From: Phycicoccus jejuensis
GTDB taxonomy: Bacteria; Actinomycetota; Actinomycetes; Actinomycetales; Dermatophilaceae
Assembly: GCF_000720925.1 (NCBI RefSeq)
Contig: NZ_JOEE01000001.1
Coordinates: 682,001 to 746,000, forward strand
Direction of reading: 5' to 3'
Length of the DNA stretch: 64,000 nucleotides
Below, one piece after another: positions 55,031-64,000 of this stretch. The notes beneath the pieces are model-generated. The model was not told the DNA's origin, did not search any database, and was given only the letters and a program-made list of their open reading frames with translations. The number at the start of each line of letters is the position of its first letter. The first letter of the stretch is position 1. The position numbers were made by a program, and so were the translations under genes.

Positions 55031-56214
55031 CCCGACGCACGCTCCCCGGTGGCGCCCGCCTGGCCGCCGTCGCCCGCCGCACTCCCCGCCGCGTCGCGCT
55101 CGCGGCCGGCGTCCTCGTCCTGGCGCTCGTCGCGGTCGTGGCGGTCGCCTGGCCACGGCCCCAGCCGATGCACCTGAGCGCCGAGTTCGTCCGGGCCGTC
55201 GGGCTCTTCCCCGGCTCGGACGTCCGGATCCTCGGCGTCAAGGTCGGCCAGGTGACGGCGGTCGAGCCGCGCGGCGAGACCGTCCGGGTCGACCTCGACG
55301 TGACGACCGACCACCCGGTGCCCGCCGACGCGCAGGCCGCGATCGTCGCGCCCTCGCTCGTCAGCGACCGGTACGTCCAGCTGCTGCCGGTCTGGACCGA
55401 CGGACCGCGGATGCGCGACGGCGCACGGATCCCGTTGGAGCGCACCGCCGTCCCCGTCGAGCTCGACCGCGTGAGCCAGAGCCTCGATGACCTGATGGTC
55501 GCCCTCGGGCCGCAGGGGGCCAACGCCGACGGCGCGCTCTCGCGGGTGCTCGAGACCGGCGCCGTCAACCTCGACGGCAACGGGCAGACGCTGCACGACA
55601 CGACGGTCGACCTGTCGCGCGCCGTGCAGACGTTCGCCGAGGGGCGCGGCGACCTGTTCTCGACCGTGAAGAACCTCAACACCTTCACCGAGACGGTCGC
55701 GGCCAACGACAAGCAGGTGCGGCGGCTCAACGACAACCTGGCCTCGGTCACCACCGCCCTCGACGACGAGCGCGACGACCTCGCCTCGGCGCTGGCCAAC
55801 CTCGCGGTGGCCCTCGACCAGGTCACCTCGTTCGTCCGCGACAACCGGGCCGTGCTCACGGACGACGTCGGGCGCCTCACCGACGTCACCTCCGCCGTCG
55901 CGCAGGAGCGCAAGGCGCTCGCCGAGACCCTCGACGACGCCCCCGTCGCGCTCTCCAACCTCCAGCTCGCCTACGACGAGAGGACGGGCACGCTCGACAC
56001 CCGGGCGACCATCCAGGGCACCGACCGGCCCGGCCTGCTGCTCTGCTCGCTCATCACCGGGCCGACGGGGACCGGCAACACCGACCTGTGCAAGAGCTCC
56101 GGCCTCCTCGACCTGAAGCTGCCCGACGTCCTCGGCGGGCTCACCGGCTCGCGGGGCGAGACGGGCGGGCTGCTCCGCGGGGCCGACCCCACCCTCGGAG
56201 GGCTGCTCGGATGA
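55027..56214 (+). CDS. Mce protein, MceD position
   Basis: A 395-residue Mce protein with anchor VALAAGVLVLALVAVVAVAW, MCE domain LSAEFVRAVGLFPGSDVRILGVKVGQV and IVAPSLVSDRYVQLLP, and a long helical part. The C-terminal 60 residues are Gly/Leu-rich with two cysteines (LLLCSLI, DLCKSSG). ATG overlaps mceC (ATGA). Confidence 0.92.
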   Translation: MTRRTLPGGARLAAVARRTPRRVALAAGVLVLALVAVVAVAWPRPQPMHLSAEFVRAVGLFPGSDVRILGVKVGQVTAVEPRGETVRVDLDVTTDHPVPADAQAAIVAPSLVSDRYVQLLPVWTDGPRMRDGARIPLERTAVPVELDRVSQSLDDLMVALGPQGANADGALSRVLETGAVNLDGNGQTLHDTTVDLSRAVQTFAEGRGDLFSTVKNLNTFTETVAANDKQVRRLNDNLASVTTALDDERDDLASALANLAVALDQVTSFVRDNRAVLTDDVGRLTDVTSAVAQERKALAETLDDAPVALSNLQLAYDERTGTLDTRATIQGTDRPGLLLCSLITGPTGTGNTDLCKSSGLLDLKLPDVLGGLTGSRGETGGLLRGADPTLGGLLG

Positions 56215-57443
56215 CCACGACCCGCCGCCGCCTCACCGCCGCCGTCGGCGCGCTCACCGCGCTCGTCCTCGCGGGCTGCACGAGCGTCTACGACCTTCCG
56301 CTGCCCGGGGGTCCGAAGACCGAGGGCCGCCAGATCACGGTCCGGGCCGAGTTCGCCGACGTCCTCGACCTCGTCCCGCGCTCGTCGGTCAAGATCGACG
56401 AGGTGACCGTGGGGGAGGTGACGGCCATCGATCTCGACGGCTGGACCGCCCGCGTGACGATGCGGGTGCCGGCCGCCAGCGACCTGCCCGACGACACCCG
56501 CGCCGAGCTCAAGCAGACCTCGCTGCTCGGCGAGAAGTACGTCGCCCTCGAGCGTCCCGAGGGTGGTGGCACCGGCCGGCTCGGCGACGGCGACCTCATC
56601 CCGCTCGAGCGCACCGGGCGCAACCCCGAGGTCGAGGAGGTGCTGGCCGCCCTCTCGATGCTGCTCAACGGCGGGGGAGTGGGCCAGCTCAAGGTCATCG
56701 AGACCGAGCTGAACAACGCCCTGCGCGGCCGGACCGACGACATCCGCAGCCTCGTCACGCAGCTCGACACCTTCGTCGGCGGCCTCGACGACCAGAAGGC
56801 CGAGATCGTCCGCGCCATCGACGGCATCGACCGGCTGAGCGCGAGCCTCGCGCAGCGCCGCGGCGAGCTCGAGGGCGTGCTGCGCGAGCTGCCGAAGGGT
56901 CTCGCGATCCTCGCCGACCAGCGCGAGCAGCTGACGACGATGCTCACCTCCCTCGACCGGCTCGGGAAGGTCGGCACGCGGGTCGTCCGGGCCTCGCGCG
57001 AGGACACGCTGGCGAACCTCGCCGCGCTGAAGCCGGTTCTCGCGCAGCTGAACGAGGCCGGCGACGACCTGCCGAAGAGCCTCCAGCTGCTCCTCACCTA
57101 CCCCTTCCCCGACTCCTCGCTCCAGGCGATCAAGGGCGACTACACGAACCTGCACGTGACGGCCGACCTCGACCTCCGGGGCCTCACCCTGCCCCTGCCG
57201 ACCGCGCTGCCGACGATCCTCCCGACGTCGCTGCCGACGGTCCTGCCGACGTCGCTGCCGACGGTCCTGCCGACGTCGCTGCCGACGGTCCTGCCGACCG
57301 TCACGGTGCCGGTGCCGACCATCCTCCCAAGCCTGCCGCTGCCGACGCGCTCGGGCGGCCCGCTCTGCCCGCCGGTCTGCCTCGGGGGCGGCGCGGCCGA
57401 CGACGCCTCGTGGACGACGCTCTACACCGGGGGGCAGCCGTGA
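56211..57443 (+). CDS. Mce lipoprotein, MceE position
   Basis: A 410-residue Mce lipoprotein. The signal ends in lipobox LVLAGC (Cys 23), as in mycobacterial MceE/LprK. MCE domain: VRAEFADVLDLVPRSSVKIDEVTVGEV and QTSLLGEKYVALERP; helical part to about 300. Residues about 325-370 are a Pro/Leu/Thr-rich stretch that includes three identical PTSLPTVL repeats encoded by a 24-bp tandem repeat. ATG overlaps mceD. Confidence 0.93.
   Translation: MTTTRRRLTAAVGALTALVLAGCTSVYDLPLPGGPKTEGRQITVRAEFADVLDLVPRSSVKIDEVTVGEVTAIDLDGWTARVTMRVPAASDLPDDTRAELKQTSLLGEKYVALERPEGGGTGRLGDGDLIPLERTGRNPEVEEVLAALSMLLNGGGVGQLKVIETELNNALRGRTDDIRSLVTQLDTFVGGLDDQKAEIVRAIDGIDRLSASLAQRRGELEGVLRELPKGLAILADQREQLTTMLTSLDRLGKVGTRVVRASREDTLANLAALKPVLAQLNEAGDDLPKSLQLLLTYPFPDSSLQAIKGDYTNLHVTADLDLRGLTLPLPTALPTILPTSLPTVLPTSLPTVLPTSLPTVLPTVTVPVPTILPSLPLPTRSGGPLCPPVCLGGGAADDASWTTLYTGGQP
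57222..57293 (+). repeat. Three perfect 24-bp tandem repeats inside mceE
   Basis: Identical units at 57222-57245, 57246-57269 and 57270-57293 encode PTSLPTVL three times. The period is a multiple of three, so copy-number change would keep the frame. Diverged copies flank the block. Confidence 0.93.
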
Positions 57444-58696
57444 TCCGTCGCCTGACCCGGGTCCAGCTCGGGCTCTTCCTCGTCATCACCGTCGTCGCGA
57501 CGTCGATCCTCTCGGCGAGCTACGTCGGGCTGACCGAGCGCGTCTTCGGCACCGGTCCCACCGTCGTCATCGACCTCGCGAGCTCCGGCGGCATCTTCGA
57601 GGGCGCCGAGGTGACCTACCGCGGCGTGCGGGTCGGCCGCGTCGAGGACCTGACGCTCAGCGCCGACGGCGTCCGCGCCCACGCGAAGCTCGAGAGCGGG
57701 GTCGAGGTGCCGACCGACACCCGCGCCGTCGTCGAGAACCGCTCGGCGGTGGGGGAGCAGTACCTCGACCTCCAGCCGCGGGCCGAGGGCGCCCCCTACC
57801 TCGCGGACGGCGACGTCATCGCGCGCGACGACACCGCCACCCCGCTGCGCGTCGACCAGCTGCTGCTTGACGTCGACCGCACCGTGCGCTCGGTGCCCAA
57901 GGACGACCTCTCGACCGTGGTCGACGAGCTCGGCACCGGCTTCGAGGGCACCGGCGACGACCTCGGCCGGCTCATCGACGGCGGGGACGCGTTGACGCGC
58001 AGCGCGATCGAGGCGCTGCCCGACACCGTGGCCCTCCTGCGCTCCGGCAAGGTCGTGCTCGACACCCAGCGCGACGGCGCCTCGCAGATCAGGACGTTCT
58101 CGGGGAACCTGGCCCGGATCTCCGAGACGCTGCGCGACTCCGACCCCGACCTGCGTGTCGTCCTCGACCGCGGTGCGGTGGCGTCCGCCGAGCTCGAGGC
58201 CGTCGTCGCCGAGAACCGCACCTCGCTCGCCACGCTCCTCGCCAACCTCGTGACGGTCGGGCAGGTGACGAGCGCCCGCGTCGACGGCATCGACCAGCTG
58301 CTCATCACCTACCCGGAGGTCGTCGCGGGTGGCTACACCGTCGTCCCCGGCGACGGCACCGCGCACTTCGGGCTCCAGCTCTCGCAGTCGCCCGGCCCGT
58401 GCACGCAGGGCTACGGGGGCACGACGAGGACCGACCCCAACCGGACGAGCGGGCTGCCGAAGGCCAACACCGACGCCCGGTGCTCGCTGCCGCGCGGCTC
58501 GGCCTCGACCGTCCGCGGCGCCCAGAACGCGCCGGGGGCCCGCCCGACCGGCAGCGCGAGCTACGCCATGGCGTACGGTTCCGAGCCGGTCCCGCTGGGG
58601 ACCACCGCCTACGGGGCGCCGGCCACGGTCTCGGCGCCCGTCGCCCCGGCCGCCGGCGGCGGCCTGTCCTGGATCATGGAGGAGGCCACCCGATGA
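57440..58696 (+). CDS. Mce protein, MceF position
   Basis: A 418-residue Mce protein with anchor LGLFLVITVVATSILSASYV, MCE domain IDLASSGGIFEGAEVTYRGVRVGRV and VENRSAVGEQYLDLQP, a helical part, and a C-terminal Pro/Gly/Ala-rich tail of about 110 residues with the GPCTQGYGGT region. GTG start overlaps mceE (TGATC context, GTGA overlap). Confidence 0.92.
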   Translation: MIRRLTRVQLGLFLVITVVATSILSASYVGLTERVFGTGPTVVIDLASSGGIFEGAEVTYRGVRVGRVEDLTLSADGVRAHAKLESGVEVPTDTRAVVENRSAVGEQYLDLQPRAEGAPYLADGDVIARDDTATPLRVDQLLLDVDRTVRSVPKDDLSTVVDELGTGFEGTGDDLGRLIDGGDALTRSAIEALPDTVALLRSGKVVLDTQRDGASQIRTFSGNLARISETLRDSDPDLRVVLDRGAVASAELEAVVAENRTSLATLLANLVTVGQVTSARVDGIDQLLITYPEVVAGGYTVVPGDGTAHFGLQLSQSPGPCTQGYGGTTRTDPNRTSGLPKANTDARCSLPRGSASTVRGAQNAPGARPTGSASYAMAYGSEPVPLGTTAYGAPATVSAPVAPAAGGGLSWIMEEATR

Positions 58697-59178
58697 CCCG
58701 CACCGTCCGCGTCCTGTGGGCCCTCGTCGCGCTCGTCGTCGTCGCGACGGTCGTGCTCGGCGCGACCCGCGGCCGCGCCTGGTACGAGGGCCGGCAGCTC
58801 GAGCAGGCCCAGCGCGACGCGCTCGCGGCCGGCCGGCAGCTGGCCGTCAACTTCGCGACGCTCGACTACCGGCAGGTCGACGCCGACACCAAGCGAGTGG
58901 AGGACGGGGCCACGGGGGAGTTCCTCGACAGCTACGGCAAGAGCCTCGCCGACCTGCGCAGCGTCGTCGTCGAGAACAAGTCGACCTCACGGGTCGAGCG
59001 GGCCGAGGCCGCCCTGGTCTCGGGAGACCGCGACTCCGCGCAGGTCATCGTCGGCATCGTCGCGCCGACGACCAACACCAACGTCCCGGACGGCGAGACC
59101 AAGACCTACCGGGTCAAGCTCGGCCTGCGGGAGCTCGGCGGCACGTGGAAGGTGGAGCGCCTTGAGTTCGTCGGATGA
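58693..59178 (+). CDS. Mce-associated membrane protein 1
   Basis: A 161-residue protein with one N-terminal helix (LWALVALVVVATVVLG) and an extracellular domain of the Mce-associated (Mam) type: FATLDYRQVDADTKRVEDGATGEFLDSYGK (key LDYRQVDAD), and YRVKLGLRELGGTWKVERLEFV at the end. Such proteins follow mce operons and stabilise the complex. ATG overlaps mceF (ATGA). Confidence 0.88.
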   Translation: MTRTVRVLWALVALVVVATVVLGATRGRAWYEGRQLEQAQRDALAAGRQLAVNFATLDYRQVDADTKRVEDGATGEFLDSYGKSLADLRSVVVENKSTSRVERAEAALVSGDRDSAQVIVGIVAPTTNTNVPDGETKTYRVKLGLRELGGTWKVERLEFVG

Positions 59179-59896
59179 CCGTCGTCGCCCCCGGGTCGCG
59201 GGCCAGCGCCGCCGGCACGGCCGCCCGTCGGGGAAGCCGCCCGCGCCCGCGACGACACCGGCCCAGGAGCCCGAGGTCGTCGAGCCGGAGGTGCTCGGGC
59301 CCCAGACCGTCGAGCCGGAGGTCGTCGAGCCGGAGGTGCCCGAGGCCTCGGCGGAGCCCGAGCCGGCCGACCCGGTCGGGACGGTGGGGCCCGACGACGA
59401 CGCCGGGCGCCGCGGCCGCCTGCTGGCCGGTGCGGCGACCCCGCTGACCCTCCTCGTCCTCGCCCTCGTCGCCTTCGCGCTCGTCCTCACGGTGTCGCTG
59501 CGCGACCCCGGGGACCGCGAGCGCGACGCCCGCGCGGCGACCGCGGCCGCGCGCACCTCCCTCGAGCAGCTGCTCTCCTACAGCTGGAAGACCCTCGACG
59601 CCCAGGCGCAGCGCAACGCCGGCCTGCTCACCGGCTCGTTCCGGACGGAGTACGCCACGACGATGGCCGGGGCCATCGCCCCGGTCGCCGAGAAGCAGAA
59701 GGTGACGGTCCAGGCGCGCAGCTACGAGGCCGGCGTCATGGGGCAGACCCCGGACACCGTCACCGTCCAGGTCTTCCTCAACCAGGCCAAGACGGCCGAG
59801 GGCGAGGAGCAGCCGTCGGTGGACCAGAACAGGGTCATCGCGACGATGCGCAAGGTCGACGGACGCTGGCTCGTCGAGCGGCTCTCGGCCTACTGA
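59162..59896 (+). CDS. Mce-associated membrane protein 2
   Basis: A 244-residue protein with a TTG start that overlaps the previous gene by 17 bases; GGAAGGTGGAG lies just upstream. Residues 1-80 are an Arg-rich then acidic Pro/Glu/Val segment with repeated EPEV units (PEVVEPEV occurs twice). A membrane helix follows (about 98-117) and then a Mam-type domain: RTSLEQLLSYSWKTLDAQAQRNAGLLTGSFRTEY (key LLSYSWKTLD) and DGRWLVERLSAY. It closes the mce operon. Confidence 0.83.
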   Translation: MSSSDDRRRPRVAGQRRRHGRPSGKPPAPATTPAQEPEVVEPEVLGPQTVEPEVVEPEVPEASAEPEPADPVGTVGPDDDAGRRGRLLAGAATPLTLLVLALVAFALVLTVSLRDPGDRERDARAATAAARTSLEQLLSYSWKTLDAQAQRNAGLLTGSFRTEYATTMAGAIAPVAEKQKVTVQARSYEAGVMGQTPDTVTVQVFLNQAKTAEGEEQPSVDQNRVIATMRKVDGRWLVERLSAY

Positions 59897-60246
59897 CACG
59901 ACCCGCCGGGGCGCCCTGCGGGCCCGTCCGGCGCGGCGCGGCACGCCGGGAACGGCGGTTTCGCTTGACGCGGGCACCCGGCGGCGTCATCCTGTTGCGC
60001 GTCACCCGCTCACGCGGGGGGCCGCACCGGGAGCCTGGGGGCTTGACGCGGTTGGACGGTGCTGCCTTCTTCGGGTATGCTATCTCTTTGCGCTGCCCCT
60101 AACCTTCCCTCGCTCGTCGTCGAGTCGTCTCATCGCCATGCCCCCGGCTGTCCCGGGTGGACCCGCGTGGGCACGGCACACGGTGGTCGGAGGGGTCGGG
60201 AGCGGCCAGTTCGCACAACAGACCAGGCCCGTGGAAGGAACCCTCC
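59897..60246 (+). other. 350-base rpoB upstream region
   Basis: It holds the mce operon end, two TTGACG-type -35 candidates, a clear -10 TATGCT, and a leader of about 158 bases to the rpoB TTG. The motif GCTTGACGCG occurs twice, at 59963-59972 and 60041-60050. I see no gene or strong hairpin terminator. Confidence 0.7.
60052..60081 (+). promoter_or_regulatory. Promoter of rpoB-rpoC
   Basis: TTGGAC (60052-60057), an 18-base spacer and TATGCT (60076-60081). A second possible promoter with TTGACG at 59965-59970 and CATCCT 17 bases further lies upstream. Start near 60088. Confidence 0.6.
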
Positions 60247-63732
<3,486 letters not shown>

Positions 63733-63740
63733 CAGGTGCG

Positions 63741-63769
63741 GGGCCGGGGCGCCGTGCGCGCCCCGGCCC
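63741..63769 (+). promoter_or_regulatory. Hairpin in the rpoB-rpoC gap
   Basis: GGGCCGGGGCGC (63741-63752) and its exact complement (63758-63769) form a 12-bp stem with a 5-base loop, 8 bases after the rpoB stop. rpoB and rpoC are normally one transcript, so it may be a partial terminator or an RNA-processing or stability element. Confidence 0.55.
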
Positions 63770-63794
63770 ACCACCCGCTCGACACACCACCTGA

Positions 63795-64000
<206 letters not shown>

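Noticed and set aside
60043..60081. TTGACG (60043) with TATGCT (60076) as one promoter
   Set aside because: The spacer would be 27 bases; TTGGAC at 60052 gives an acceptable 18.
60157..60246. GTG at 60157 as the rpoB start
   Set aside because: It would add 30 residues with no similarity to RpoB; the TTG at 60247 has a good Shine-Dalgarno and the family N-terminus.

Overview
The window is about 73% GC by eye, with GTG and TTG starts, stop/start overlaps (ATGA, GTGA, TGATG) and leaderless promoters. It carries actinobacterial markers: an mce operon, a DUF222/HNH (13E12-type) gene, a hadA-hadB-murB block, an acidic NusG extension and an L10 leader. It looks like a chromosomal segment of a high-GC actinobacterium, most likely Micrococcales of the Intrasporangiaceae/Dermatophilaceae type; this placement is inferred from gene content, not from a search.

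Layout. (1) 1-5493: the 3' part of a very large fused biotin-dependent acyl-CoA carboxylase. (2) 5.6-8.5 kb: two DNA-metabolism genes, a DUF222/HNH gene under a near-perfect LexA box and a YcaQ-like glycosylase. (3) 8.6-18.0 kb: a co-oriented molybdo-hydroxylase (CO dehydrogenase form II type) cluster in the order mocA-like, two DUF202 membrane proteins, coxD, coxE, xdhC/coxF, coxS, coxL, coxM, coxG. CoxL carries AYRGAGR, so the true CO-oxidising form I is not supported. (4) 18-25 kb: regulatory and stand-alone genes: a GlxA/AraC regulator, an F420-type reductase, a response regulator with a histidine kinase fused to a DUF4153/DUF4173 membrane domain, aroQ, and a diguanylate cyclase. (5) 25.2-32.1 kb: fused isobutyryl-CoA mutase icmF and a fused asymmetric ABC exporter. 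(6) 32.1-35.9 kb: Tat-exported GH76 enzyme, endonuclease IV family protein, SDR, and a BtuF-like binding protein with no signal peptide.

(7) 35.9-47.4 kb: a conserved actinobacterial core block, tRNA-Thr, tRNA-Met, rpmG, hadA, hadB, murB; then an accessory stretch (HTH protein, a 38-bp repeat array, adenosine deaminase, DUF5709, aminotransferase, secreted EEP-family protein); then tRNA-Trp, secE, nusG, rplK, rplA and a lipoprotein. (8) 47.5-64 kb: rplJ-rplL behind a long L10-type leader, then a complete mce locus (mceG, yrbEA, yrbEB, mceA-F and two Mce-associated proteins) lying between rplL and rpoB, then rpoB and the start of rpoC. Mycobacteria keep mceG (mkl) in this same interval, so this looks like an ancient linkage with the whole transporter in place.

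Working together: the carboxylase, IcmF, HadAB, SDR and Mce lipid importer all touch acyl-CoA and lipid metabolism. The cox-like cluster is a self-contained Mo/FeS/FAD enzyme with its own cofactor-insertion and maturation genes and a membrane-anchored CoxG. The ribosomal protein and RNA polymerase genes form the housekeeping backbone. I see no prophage, insertion sequence or CRISPR array. The most unusual items are the mixed-orientation 38-bp repeat array at 39357-39585, the kinase-membrane fusion, the large RNA-favoured hairpin after it, and the LexA-box/leaderless promoter of the HNH gene.
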